Part shown: positions 1-8,658 of the stretch, one piece after another | Layout of the letters: the number at the start of each line of letters is the position of its first letter | Position numbering within the stretch: position 1 is the first letter of the stretch | Source of the DNA: Aquabacterium sp. | GTDB taxonomy: Bacteria > Pseudomonadota > Gammaproteobacteria > Burkholderiales > Burkholderiaceae_C | Assembly (NCBI RefSeq): GCF_029946005.1 | Contig: NZ_JAQSDR010000006.1 | Span: forward strand, 1 to 64,000 | Direction of reading: 5' to 3' | DNA: 64,000 bases | The notes under the pieces: model-generated | Databases searched by the model: none | Seen by the model: the letters and a program-made list of their open reading frames with translations, nothing else | What the model was told of the DNA's origin: nothing | Position numbers and translations under genes: made by a program

Positions 1-312
1 GGGGCGCCTCCGGCGGCCTGGCAGGGGCCCAAAGACAACGAAGTAACTGATTCATAACCCCGCCTCACACACAGAAATCCTGACACTCCCGCAGAAGCGC
101 TTGGTCTGGGGAGAACAGCATTCTCAAACTACAAATCCGGACGCCGCCGTCTTCCCGACGTAGCAATAGCATGCATCTCAGACGCGACAGGGCTACCGAT
201 CACAACAGTGATGGCGGCAGTAAACGCGCATTGGGATGGGACACCAGATGATGAACTGCCGTTCTGGGCCGAAAGACTGGGGACACTGGCAGGACATCGG
301 CGGAAGCGGTGA
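1..312 (+). pseudogene. Remnant of a small phage-type HTH regulator
   Basis: Frame 1 reads from the window edge to a TAA at 55-57, then stays open to a TGA at 310-312 with no usable start codon. The second stretch reads like the C-terminal part of a helix-turn-helix protein. It has a recognition-helix-like segment RTAFSNYKSGRRRLPDVAIA, then TGLPITTVMAAVNA and a basic tail HRRKR. This resembles small regulators of filamentous and other phages (DUF3693-like, from memory). The internal stop and missing start suggest a decayed gene. Its last codons run into the 3' end of the tRNA-Ser gene, so it may be a prophage remnant next to a tRNA. The family assignment is tentative. Confidence 0.35.
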
Positions 313-387
313 GATTCGAACTCACGGTAAGGTCGCCCCTACGCTAGTTTTCAAGACTAGAGCCTTAAACCACTCGGCCACACTTCC
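301..387 (-). tRNA. tRNA-Ser (anticodon UGA)
   Basis: The minus strand begins GGAAGTGTGGCCGAGTGG, a typical class II tRNA-Ser start. The 7-bp acceptor stem closes with CGCTTCC plus a G discriminator. The anticodon arm CTAGT-CTTGAAA-ACTAG gives anticodon TGA, and the T arm contains GTTCGAATCTC preceded by a long variable arm. The length of 87 nt fits serine. The next bases are CCG rather than CCA, so CCA must be added after transcription. Confidence 0.95.
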
Positions 388-419
388 TAGAAGGGCTGCA
401 TTGTAAGCCAAGCCAAGCC

Positions 420-1244
420 CTATTTTCCAGGCTTTTGCGCCTGCGGACAATCGATCTGGATCAACTCGCGCTGGGCGCCGTCAATGCGCACCGCACTCAG
501 TTGGCCGCCCCACACGCACCCTGTGTCCAGCGACAGCAACTTATCGGTGTTGATCAAGCCCAAGGTGGACCAATGCCCAAAAGCCACCGGTGTGTCAGCC
601 GTGCGCCGCCCGGGCAATTCAAACCAGGGGGAGAACCCCTCAGGAGCCTCTCCCGCCCCATCCTTGGTGGCAAATTCCATGGTGCCGTCGTCTGCGCAAA
701 ACCGCAGTCGCGTCAAGCTGTTGACAATGCAACGCCACCGATCAGGACCCTGCAAATCGTCTTGCCAGCGGTTGGGTTGGGCTCCATACATGACGTTCAA
801 AAAATCGCCAATGTCGGGGCTTCGCAACATCGATTCAACCTCACCCGCCAAGGCCACTGTTTGGTCGGCATCCCACTGAGGCACTACACCGGCATGCACC
901 ATCAACCAGCCGTGCTCCCAGACCGCCAGCCGCTGGAGCCGCAGCCAATCGAGCCAGTCATCGCGGTCACGGGCCGACAAAATGCTGTCCAAGGTGTCGT
1001 TTTTGTGCGGTTTACGCACGCCATGCGCCACGGCCAGCAGGTGTAGATCGTGGTTGCCCAGCAGGCAAACCGCCGAATCGCCCAAGCTGCGCAGCCTTTT
1101 CAGCACACCCAAAGAGTCGGGCCCGCGGTTCACCAAGTCACCCAAAAAGTAGAGCCGGTCCCGCGAGGGAGAGAAGTCAATCGTGGCCAGTAACCGTTCA
1201 AGAGGGTCACAACAGCCTTGCAAGTCGCCAACGAGATAGATCAT
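420..1244 (-). CDS. apaH: Symmetrical diadenosine tetraphosphatase ApaH
   Basis: ApaH hydrolyses Ap4A to two ADP in the cytoplasm and so controls Np4N alarmones and RNA capping. The metallophosphatase signature is complete: GDLQG (residues 6-10), GDLVNRGPDS (35-44) and GNHDLHL (63-69), with later HAG and FGHWS motifs. From the ATG at 1244 the protein is 274 aa, the normal family length. The frame is open 21 codons further upstream, but that extension is not ApaH-like. The divergent membrane-protein gene starts 63 bp away, so promoters for both must lie in a short shared region. This is host backbone. Confidence 0.95.
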   Translation of the reverse strand: MIYLVGDLQGCCDPLERLLATIDFSPSRDRLYFLGDLVNRGPDSLGVLKRLRSLGDSAVCLLGNHDLHLLAVAHGVRKPHKNDTLDSILSARDRDDWLDWLRLQRLAVWEHGWLMVHAGVVPQWDADQTVALAGEVESMLRSPDIGDFLNVMYGAQPNRWQDDLQGPDRWRCIVNSLTRLRFCADDGTMEFATKDGAGEAPEGFSPWFELPGRRTADTPVAFGHWSTLGLINTDKLLSLDTGCVWGGQLSAVRIDGAQRELIQIDCPQAQKPGK

Positions 1245-1307
1245 GGCACCGATTCTGCTACGCTTCGGCGGTGAAAATTGATGGCCCGGCTTTGCCCGGC
1301 GCCCCAC

Positions 1308-2612
1308 ATGGACGTTGCGCTTTTAATTTTTCTGACAATCCTTAACGGCTTATTCGCCATGTCAGAGATGGCCCTGGCCGCCAGCCGCAAGGCACGGCTG
1401 CAGGTGATGGCCGAAACCGGCGATGCTGGCGCCAAGGTGGCCATGGAGTTGCACGACAACCCCACTCAGTTTTTGTCGACCGTGCAAATTGGCATCACTT
1501 CGATCGGGGTACTGAACGGTATCGTGGGTGACGCCGCGTTTTCGGGTGGCTTGTCGGTGTGGCTCCAGGCCCAATTTCACCTCAGTGAAAGCGTGGCCGC
1601 CATCACAGCCACTGGCCTGGTGGTGATGATCATCACCTTCATCACGATCATTTTTGGCGAACTGGTACCCAAGCGGGTCGGCCAGATGTATCCGGAACCC
1701 GTGGCCCGCTTGGTCGCTCAGCCCATGAAGTGGCTGTCGCGCCTGACCAAACCCTTTGTGTACTTGCTGACCGCCTGCACCGAAGGCCTGTTAAAGCTGA
1801 TGGGCGTGCATGACACCGGTGGCCGAGGCGTGACCGAAGAAGAAATCAATGCCAGCCTGGAAGAAGGACTGGACGCGGGTGTGATCGAGGCCAATGAACA
1901 CCAGATGGTGCGCAATGTGTTCCGCCTGGACGATCGCCAGGTGGGCTCGATGATGATTCCGCGCAGCGACATCGCGTGGCTGAACTTGGACGCATCGATG
2001 AAGCAAAACCTGGCAATCATCGCGCTGCATGGGCATTCGCGTTATCCAGTCTGCCGAGGTGGCCTGGATGACGTGGTCGGGGTGATCACGGCTCAACAAT
2101 TGCTGCACCAGATCACTCAGGGGGTGAGCAACGATCTGGCGCTGGGCCTGCAACCTGCGGTGTTCGTGCCAGAAACCTTGTCCGGCATGGAGTTGCTGGA
2201 CCACTTCCGCGCCTCATCGGTGCAAATGGTGTTCGTGGTGGATGAGTACGGCGAAGTGCAGGGTGTGATCACCTTGCGCGATGTGTTGGAAGCCATCACG
2301 GGCGAGTTCACCACGCCGCAGGACGAGAACAGCTGGGCGGTGCAACGCGAGGATGGTTCGTGGTTGATTGATGGCCTGATCCCCGTGCCTGAGTTGAAGG
2401 ACCGGCTGGGCTTCAAGGCGCTGCCCGATGAAGACAGAGGCCGCTACAACACGCTGGCCGGCATGGTGATGATGTTGTTGGGCCGTTTGCCGCAAACCAC
2501 CGACACCGTCGAGTGGGATGGCTGGCGATTTGAGGTCGTGGACATGGACGGCAAACGGATCGACAAGTTGCTGGCCTCTCCCCTGCCCGAAGATGAGCTT
2601 CAGTCCCAGTAG
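1308..2612 (+). CDS. CNNM/DUF21 and CBS domain membrane protein (CorC/HlyC type)
   Basis: This 434-aa inner-membrane protein belongs to the UPF0053 family, linked to Mg2+/Co2+ homeostasis. The DUF21/CNNM membrane domain (about residues 1-190) starts with hydrophobic MDVALLIFLTILNGLFAMSE and includes FGELVPKRVGQMYPEP. A CBS pair follows (about 205-330) with MIPRSDIAWL and VVDEYGEVQGVITLRDVLE. A CorC_HlyC domain (about 345-430) contains DGLIPVPEL and RYNTLAGMVM. I chose the ATG at 1308 because it opens the first transmembrane helix; TTG 1278 and ATG 1281 are in frame upstream. Its 3' end overlaps the convergent comEC remnant by 13 bp. Confidence 0.93.
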   Translation: MDVALLIFLTILNGLFAMSEMALAASRKARLQVMAETGDAGAKVAMELHDNPTQFLSTVQIGITSIGVLNGIVGDAAFSGGLSVWLQAQFHLSESVAAITATGLVVMIITFITIIFGELVPKRVGQMYPEPVARLVAQPMKWLSRLTKPFVYLLTACTEGLLKLMGVHDTGGRGVTEEEINASLEEGLDAGVIEANEHQMVRNVFRLDDRQVGSMMIPRSDIAWLNLDASMKQNLAIIALHGHSRYPVCRGGLDDVVGVITAQQLLHQITQGVSNDLALGLQPAVFVPETLSGMELLDHFRASSVQMVFVVDEYGEVQGVITLRDVLEAITGEFTTPQDENSWAVQREDGSWLIDGLIPVPELKDRLGFKALPDEDRGRYNTLAGMVMMLLGRLPQTTDTVEWDGWRFEVVDMDGKRIDKLLASPLPEDELQSQ

Positions 2613-4370
2613 TGTCTGGTTCGCTGACGCCAGCATTCGCCCACGTGAAGGTGCTGTGCGGGGTCCAGTTTGAGCGCCTGGGGTTGCGCCAGTGGTGCAT
2701 CCCCGCTGTTCCACAAAAAGGCACCACACGCGGGCGTGGCGACACGCGAAACACCCCGCTCGTCGTAACGGGCCACGATCTCGGGCGAGGGGTGGCCATA
2801 GCCATTGCGCCGCCCCACCTGGATCACGGCCTGTGTCGGGCGCACTGCCTCCAGGAACACCTCGGTGGATGAGGTGCTACTACCGTGGTGGGGCACGACC
2901 AAAACCGTGCTGCGCAGACTTGCAGCAGGCCCTTCACCCGATGCCCGAGCTCGCGCCACCACGTCGGCCTCTTCCTGGGTTTCGATGTCACCGGCCAGGA
3001 GCACGCTGGCGGCCTCGCGCCCGGGCAAGGCCTTGGCCTGAACCCTCACCACGCAGGACAAGGCGTTGGTCGACAGATCCACACGCCTCTCATAGTCTTC
3101 CGCACGGGGGTGCAGCACGGTGAAATCGACGCCATCCCATTGCCAATGCTGGCCTGCCTCGCACCGACGATGACGCAAAAGCTGGCCGTCCACCATGGTC
3201 TGACGCAAAGGGTGCTCGTCTTCCAGGGATGAGCGCAACAACATCACCGGCACCTCCCGCACGACCGAGGCTGCGCCGCCCACGTGGTCGGCATCGCGGT
3301 GGCTGATGATCAGCTCGTCGAGCTGAGTCACGCCCAAGGCCACCAGCAAGGGCACCACCACGCGCTGGCCCGCATCGCTTTGATCGCCCACCTTGGGGCC
3401 CGCATCGAACACCAGGGCATGCCGCGCCGTGCGCACCAGCACCGAAGTGCCCTGCCCCACATCTGCCGCCACGACGCTGAACTGGCCAGGGAGTGGCGGC
3501 GGCACCAGCGACCATTGGCCTGGCAAGAACGGCAGCAACAGCAAGGCTGGCAAACCTGCCAGACGCCAGCGCCAGGGCACGGGCAGCACCAAAGCCCCGG
3601 CTGCCAGGACCACGAGCGCCGACAAGCCCATGGGCAGCATGGGCACGTGGGTGGCAGCCCATGACCAATGGGCCATCCAGGCCAACACTTTGACGGTCAT
3701 GGACACCAACCACGCGGCCACACTCCACAAGGCCGGCCAGGCGACGCCGCCCAGCGCCAAAGGGGTGATCAACACGGTGAACACCGGGATGGCCAACAAG
3801 TTGGCGGCAAAGCCCACCACCGACACTTGCTGGAAAAACACCGCCGCCAAAGGTGTCAACGACAAGGTGGTCAACCACTGCGTGTGCACCAGGGATTGGA
3901 CCATGCTCGAGGCGCGTGCGCGCCATGACGCCTCGCCAGGCATGGTCGGCTCAAGCACCGTGCCGCTGGACATGAGCACACCCACCGCAACAAATGACAG
4001 CCAGAAGCCGGCCTGACAAAGGGCCCAGGGATCCATCACGGTGACCACCACCGCCGCTGCCAGCCAGACCGGTGGCCAGGGCCAGGGACGGCCACCGATG
4101 CGCAACAGTGCCCAAACGGCCATCATGCAGACGGTGCGTTGTGCTGGCACGCCCCAGCCGGCCAGCAGCGAATAAGCCGCAGCCACCAGCACGCCGCTGA
4201 CCAGTTGCACGACCGGCGCAGGCCAACGGTGCATCAGCCACGGGCTCCGCCGCCACAAGCGGGCCAACAGCATGCTGCCCATCCAGCCCACCATGGCAAT
4301 GTGCAAACCGCTGATGCTGATCAAATGCGCGATGGAAGTTTTCCGAAAGACATCCCAGTCTTCACGGTCG
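2600..4370 (-). pseudogene. comEC: comEC/rec2, 5' part removed by transposon insertion
   Basis: ComEC forms the inner-membrane channel for single-stranded DNA during natural transformation. The remaining frame starts within IDREDWDVFRKTSIAHLIS and continues SISGLHIAMV, the start of the channel domain. Several membrane helices follow, then the metallo-beta-lactamase-like domain with DVGQGTSVLV, ISHRDADHVGG and VVPHHGSS. About 590 codons remain of a gene that normally has about 800. Upstream of the IDR codons the frame meets a stop, and the DNA changes into the repeat-rich transposon end. The N-terminal domain is absent from the window. The host is therefore predicted to be non-transformable by this route unless another copy exists. 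Confidence 0.88.
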
Positions 4371-4713
4371 ATTGGTTGCTGGCATTAAAGTCGTTTTCTT
4401 GCCAAACAGTCGTTTCCAAATACTGTTTCGACAAATAGTCGTTTCCAGACTGGGAGCCAAAAGCGACCTGCCCGCAAATAGTCGGTTCCAATCGACCAGC
4501 AGGCGTTGAGCTGCTTGACCCGGCTGGCCATGCACCGTTTCTGCAAGTGAACGTCAAAGTGGCGTGGAAGGAGCTTGCCGCCCCTCTACCAACTTGCTCT
4601 TTGACAGCCGTGAACTTCCAGTTGCGCTCAAAGCCAGCATTGGCGCGGCTTCCACAGAGGCGATTACAAATAGTCGTTTCGCCGCAAGTTCTTGCTGACA
4701 AATAGTTGTTGCC
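4371..4713 (+). repeat. Transposon end with six TnsB-type boxes
   Basis: Six degenerate direct copies of CAAATAGTCGTTTCC occur at about 4384-4398, 4403-4417, 4432-4446, 4475-4489, 4667-4681 and 4699-4713. The first three are packed at 19 and 29 bp spacing, directly beside the point where comEC breaks. The outermost sequence TGGTTGCTGGCATTAAAGTC resembles the Tn7 left end in layout: an 8-bp terminus, then a box containing ATAAAGTC. Tn7-family ends carry several TnsB sites in one orientation. I infer that this is the end of the element carrying, or mobilised by, the tns genes at 53.8-60 kb. The exact terminal base is uncertain, because the expected TGT is TGG here. A second TGT-box candidate starts at 4424. 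Confidence 0.7.
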
Positions 4714-5076
4714 GCTCAACGGCTCCTCGAGGAATACGTATGGCTCGGAGGTGCGATGACTTTGAACCACCGTTAGATTGCTGAGAGGCTCAGTCTCGCC
4801 CGACGTCTGCCGCGCTTCACCCTCGGGATATAGCGGGCAGCCAGCCCTTGATTTTTCGAACGGTCGTCTTACTCCGCTCCATCTTGGCGACGTGATTCGC
4901 AGCGAGGCGCTCGACTCCCGATGGCGGAAAAATCCGCGCGGCACATTCGCTGGTCGCAGTGGGCGAATCCCAGTGCTCTTCGCAAAGCCTAGCGAAATGA
5001 GAGGTTGCGCGAACATGTCGCATACGACACAATAATGCCTTATATGTAACTTTCGACTTGCTCAACTTTCGAAAAT
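4714..5076. other. Transposon sub-terminal region without a clear gene
   Basis: No convincing gene is visible here. Minus-strand frames are open but have no recognisable protein features. The segment 4991-5046 closely resembles the region before the DUF6471 gene at 53401-53453. Both share AGCGAAATG, then ACATGTCGC, TACGACA and a following AAT-ATG stretch. It probably holds a promoter or operator for the genes starting at 5077 and/or a lost leftward gene. Confidence 0.4.
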
Positions 5077-5598
5077 ATGAAAGTACTTGGTGGCGTTGGC
5101 AAAGAGGTTCTCTACCTGGACTACGACGGCGTGCTGCATCCGGAGGGCGTGTACCGGGACAGGCATCGCGGCAAATACCTGGGAGACGAGTACGCAGGGC
5201 ACCACCTCTTCGAGAATTCCAACCTCTTGCGTGAATTGCTTGAACCCTACCCGGGCGTGCGGATTGTCTTGTCGACAACGTGGGTTCGGATACTGGGCTT
5301 CACCCGAGCCAGGTCCTACTTGGTTCCTGAGCTCGCTGAGCGGGTGGTGGGAGCCACATACCACTCGGCTATGCAGCGCGGCGTCTTCGCACAGCTGACG
5401 CGACCCCAACAGGTGCTGGCGGACGTTACCCGGCGGTGCCCGTCCACTTGGCTCGCTATTGACGACATCACCGATGGCTGGCCCGACAAAAATCTTCCCA
5501 ACTTTGTTGCTACTGACCCGAGATATGGATGCGCGGAACCCTCCGTTATCGCCGAGTTGAAGGCACGTATGGCGGTGAAGTACCGCAGCCGTGGTTGA
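5077..5598 (+). CDS. HAD-like phosphatase-fold protein (Swiss-army-knife RNA repair HAD type)
   Basis: This 173-aa protein has the HAD nucleophile motif in VLYLDYDGVLHPEGV (Asp15 and Asp17). A motif II-like VLSTTWV follows, and a C-terminal WLAIDDITDGWP resembles the acidic motif IV. It fits the compact HAD_SAK group, small HAD domains found in RNA-repair and defence settings. The phosphate substrate cannot be told from sequence. The gene is followed 3 bp later by a paralogous HAD gene, so the two are probably co-transcribed. It is the first cargo gene after the transposon end. Confidence 0.7.
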   Translation: MKVLGGVGKEVLYLDYDGVLHPEGVYRDRHRGKYLGDEYAGHHLFENSNLLRELLEPYPGVRIVLSTTWVRILGFTRARSYLVPELAERVVGATYHSAMQRGVFAQLTRPQQVLADVTRRCPSTWLAIDDITDGWPDKNLPNFVATDPRYGCAEPSVIAELKARMAVKYRSRG

Positions 5599-5601
5599 AC
5601 G

Positions 5602-6138
5602 ATGAAGAGGCCAATTCTGTTCCTCGATTTCGACGACGTCATCTGCCTCAACGCTCCCTACGGCGGATACGACGTGTTTGCGCCCAACAAGCCTTCAGAC
5701 CTGTATGAACGGCTTTTCGCGCCGCAGTGCACGACGCTCCTTCTTGAAGTGCTGAAAGCGTACCAGCCCCAAGTTGTCCTCACCACTTCCTGGCTTCGCC
5801 TGATGGACCGTGAGGGCTTCGAGAGCCTGTTCAGTCGCACCGGCCTTGAGTTGGTCTCTACCTCTCTCCAAGAGCACTGGTCCGCGACTCAGAACCGCGG
5901 GTGGGAACGTGTTGCTGCAATTGATAGTTGGCTCAGCAACTTTCACGACGGCGAGCCCTACGTGATTTTTGACGACGAATGCAGCGGCACCGGCTTGAAG
6001 CGCTCACGGCATGACAGAGCAAAACGTCTCGTCTTGTGTGGCGAAAATGTTGGACTTCAAGAGGGCCATCTTGCTTTGGTAGCACAGGCGCTAACGACAC
6101 CAGCAAGGCGGCAGCAAAGGAAGCAGCGCGATGGTTGA
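5602..6138 (+). CDS. Second HAD-like protein, paralogue of the upstream gene
   Basis: This 178-aa protein begins MKRPILFLDFDDVICLN, a HAD motif I with Asp9 and Asp11. VVLTTSWLRL matches motif II and YVIFDDECSGTG matches the acidic C-terminal motif. It shares layout with the preceding gene (nucleophile, TTSW, DD) but differs in most of the sequence, so it is an old duplicate or a separately acquired relative. A two-protein unit could act as a heteromer. No partner kinase or ligase is next door, so a role in RNA end repair is only suggested by family resemblance. Confidence 0.68.
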   Translation: MKRPILFLDFDDVICLNAPYGGYDVFAPNKPSDLYERLFAPQCTTLLLEVLKAYQPQVVLTTSWLRLMDREGFESLFSRTGLELVSTSLQEHWSATQNRGWERVAAIDSWLSNFHDGEPYVIFDDECSGTGLKRSRHDRAKRLVLCGENVGLQEGHLALVAQALTTPARRQQRKQRDG

Positions 6139-6503
6139 AACGGACTGCAGGCAGGCGGCAGACGACATCGCTCCGAGAAGGTTAGCCGGGCAAACTCACG
6201 CTCCAACAGGGCGCATCAATATGCTTCTCTCGGCATATTTGTAGCCAAGCTGCTGAAGCCATGCCATCAAACGCACCTTCAAGGAAGCAACGGCTTCACA
6301 CGCTGCCGGATGGCGGCGCCAACTACGAAGCGTCGTGGCTTCGTTGGTCGCAGACCGGCGGCTTGGTGATGGTCTTTATGTGCGGCCAGTGCGGCGTCTA
6401 CGCCTCTTACTAGGCGCTCCGCATGTGCAATTTGGTTTTTTCTGCCGACGGTGGCTAGACCATCGACTCGCAGCCATCTCAGAGAACTTCAATTCTTAGG
6501 ACC
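6139..6503 (+). other. Gap with two doubtful short ORFs
   Basis: Two short frames are visible. One of 36 codons starts at 6131 overlapping the HAD stop. One of 50 codons (6261-6413) starts MPSNAPSRKQRLHTLPDGG and ends MCGQCGVYASY with a CxxC. Neither has a strong ribosome binding site or a recognised family. No terminator or RNA gene was seen. Confidence 0.25.
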
Positions 6504-6893
6504 ATGAAACATCCCCCTACTCGACGGAAGAAGAGCTCCGGCGCCGGCTTGACCGAGACGGTGGTGGCCACGGTCGTGCACGGCGACGATTTGCTTTTGA
6601 CCAAAATTGAGGCTGCAGCCCAGTTGAAGACCAGCCTGCTTTACGTATCCATGCTCTGCAGCGCAGGAAAGTTAGGTGAACTGGTCACGGACGACGCGGG
6701 ACATGGACGCATTCGGTCCTCGGCAGTCGACGCCTACCTAGCAGAACGGACACGGCAACACGAGACAGCCCTTTCTCCGCGGGAGGCGGGAGTAGCGGCA
6801 GGCTTGTATGACTATCCAGACAGTCACTTCATTCGTAAACTGGTGAGGCGGCCAAACAGGCTGCAAGCAAAGAATCCGCGAAAGAAACGATAG
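6504..6893 (+). CDS. Small putative DNA-binding (excisionase/HTH-like) protein
   Basis: This 129-aa protein has a basic N-terminus (KHPPTRRKKSS). A central segment, LLLTKIEAAAQLKTSLLYVS then DDAGHGRIRSSAVDAYLAER, follows the winged-helix pattern of MerR/excisionase-type domains: a helix selecting the site, a GHGRIR wing and a C-terminal helix. The basic C-terminus (RRPNRLQAKNPRKKR) also suggests nucleic acid binding. It lies 17 bp before the CoiA-like gene and may regulate it. No strong family match was recognised. Confidence 0.5.
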   Translation: MKHPPTRRKKSSGAGLTETVVATVVHGDDLLLTKIEAAAQLKTSLLYVSMLCSAGKLGELVTDDAGHGRIRSSAVDAYLAERTRQHETALSPREAGVAAGLYDYPDSHFIRKLVRRPNRLQAKNPRKKR

Positions 6894-6910
6894 CGGCTGG
6901 CCCCTGAATA

Positions 6911-8449
6911 TTGCCATCTAAACCACCACGGCCCTCATTGACCTCCATGGACCTCATACCCACGGCAAAAATACCGAAGCGGGGCGCTTCAAGTTCACTT
7001 CAGGTTCCGTTCGGGCTTCACGGGGGAAAGCTCGTCGAACCACTTCAGGTTCCGCTAGGTACCGATTGCGATTGTTCTTGCCCTGGCTGCGGCGGCCCAT
7101 TGATTGCAAAGCACGCAGCGGCCGGAAAGATGACTCCGCACTTTGCCCACGCTGCAAACACCGGTTGCGAGGGCGGCCTAGAAAGTGCGTTGCATCTCGC
7201 GGCCAAGCAGTTGATTGAAGAACGGCAGGAACTTGTATTGCCGCCGTTAAATATCGAGGTAACGGCTTACGGAATGCGACGGACAGCCCTAAGCCGCTCG
7301 GCGCTACTTCATCCAGGCGGAACGGTTCACTTGTCGCGCGTGCAAGTGGAGAAAGCAATTGGAAAAATACGGCCAGACCTAGTCGTTCACGGTAACGAAT
7401 TCGAGCTGCTCGTCGAGATTGCCTTCACTCATTTCGTTGACGAAACGAAGTTGGCGTTCATCAGGAACCAAGGCATCGCCGCGATTGAAGTGGACATTTC
7501 AGACTTGACGGTCATCGACTTTACTGCGCTAGCTCAACGCCTATTCGTAACGCCGTCCGCAACAACTTGGCTCTTTCATCCAGACGCTGGCCCCCTGAAG
7601 GAAGCTCTCGAGATTGAGTTGAGGAATGACCTGTCTACCGAGCGACTTGAGTGGTCCAGGGAGCAAGCCGCTCTTAAAGCTCAAGCAGACATAGAGGCCA
7701 GGGAAAAAGCCCAGCTAAAGATTTCTAACCGTCCCCACACCGTGAAGCATGGCCAAAAGGAGCAGGCTCGCCGACAAAGGACAGCCGAATTCGCCGCACT
7801 CTCAAATGAGCAGAAGCTCTCACGAGTTCTTCGCTATCTCGGTATTGAGATGGATGAATTGCCGAGCTTCTTAACGATGGAAGTTAGAGCCTCGCGGGGA
7901 ACTTCAGCTCAACCACGTGTATGGCAAGCAGCAGTTTTCGCTTCTTTGATTCACACGGCGATAAGAAGGAAAGAGCCTCAGGTCAATGTTGAGTGCGTAC
8001 TGGACTGGCTTGCAGGCAGATTTCAATCGAGCGTCGTGGGAGGACGTGGAAGTCCGACATCCGCAGTGAAGGACTACTTGTCAAGTTTAGAAAAGCTTGC
8101 AATCTTGCATCGACACACCAGGTCTGAGTTCCTTGTCGCAACTGCCGACTTCTCAGCCGCAAAGGAGCTCGCTCTGGACCACAGGACGCTAGGACGGCTT
8201 CGGCAAAGGTGGCGCAAGGAATGGCCAAGCAGAGAGCAGACTGAAACTCTTGCCGATGTGTTCTCCACTATTCACGGTTCGTCGCAACCATGGACAAGGC
8301 TGCCAGGTCTATTGCCATCGGTACGAGAGAATGAAGAGCCCTTGGAAACCATCATGTACTACATGAGCGGCAACTCACCTGGCATCGGAGCTGCGGAACT
8401 GCGAAGGTTCTTTTTAAGTGTCGGTTTTACGGAACTCGCACGGCCCTAG
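6911..8449 (+). CDS. CoiA-like protein with zinc ribbon and nuclease-like core
   Basis: This 512-aa protein has an N-terminal zinc-ribbon signature: CSCPGCGGPLIAKH, then KMTPHFAHAANTGCEGG and an ES..H helix. That order (ribbon, HFAH, Cys, ES-x-H) is typical of CoiA-like proteins. A following core with IRPDLVV and FELLVEIAFTHFVD resembles the family's PD-(D/E)XK-type nuclease domain. CoiA acts in competence in Gram-positives; distant relatives in mobile islands are uncharacterised. The remaining 300 residues are rich in charged helices. The frame opens with TTG at 6911, and ATG at 6947 is the other possible start. It may handle incoming or recombining DNA. Confidence 0.6.
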   Translation: MPSKPPRPSLTSMDLIPTAKIPKRGASSSLQVPFGLHGGKLVEPLQVPLGTDCDCSCPGCGGPLIAKHAAAGKMTPHFAHAANTGCEGGLESALHLAAKQLIEERQELVLPPLNIEVTAYGMRRTALSRSALLHPGGTVHLSRVQVEKAIGKIRPDLVVHGNEFELLVEIAFTHFVDETKLAFIRNQGIAAIEVDISDLTVIDFTALAQRLFVTPSATTWLFHPDAGPLKEALEIELRNDLSTERLEWSREQAALKAQADIEAREKAQLKISNRPHTVKHGQKEQARRQRTAEFAALSNEQKLSRVLRYLGIEMDELPSFLTMEVRASRGTSAQPRVWQAAVFASLIHTAIRRKEPQVNVECVLDWLAGRFQSSVVGGRGSPTSAVKDYLSSLEKLAILHRHTRSEFLVATADFSAAKELALDHRTLGRLRQRWRKEWPSREQTETLADVFSTIHGSSQPWTRLPGLLPSVRENEEPLETIMYYMSGNSPGIGAAELRRFFLSVGFTELARP

Positions 8450-8658
8450 CGGGCATTCACCCTGAATGCAATTGCCCCCTCATTTCGGGGTTGGTGTTAG
8501 TCGCATGCAAGCCGATACACTTCGGTGATGCGCTTGTCGACGCACGCTGCCCACCATGGCCCATCTGGTTCGCCGGAACGACATTAGGTATTTTCTATTT
8601 TTTGCATCCACGTTCAGCGGAACTTGGCAGTGGGCACTGAGCTATTCCGCTTCAACGA

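Noticed and set aside
3090-3926. 278-codon leftward frame inside comEC
   Set aside because: It is a shadow of the high-GC comEC sequence in another frame.
4321-5016. 231-codon leftward open frame across the transposon end
   Set aside because: It spans the comEC junction and all six end boxes, and has no protein-like composition or family signature. It is open by chance.
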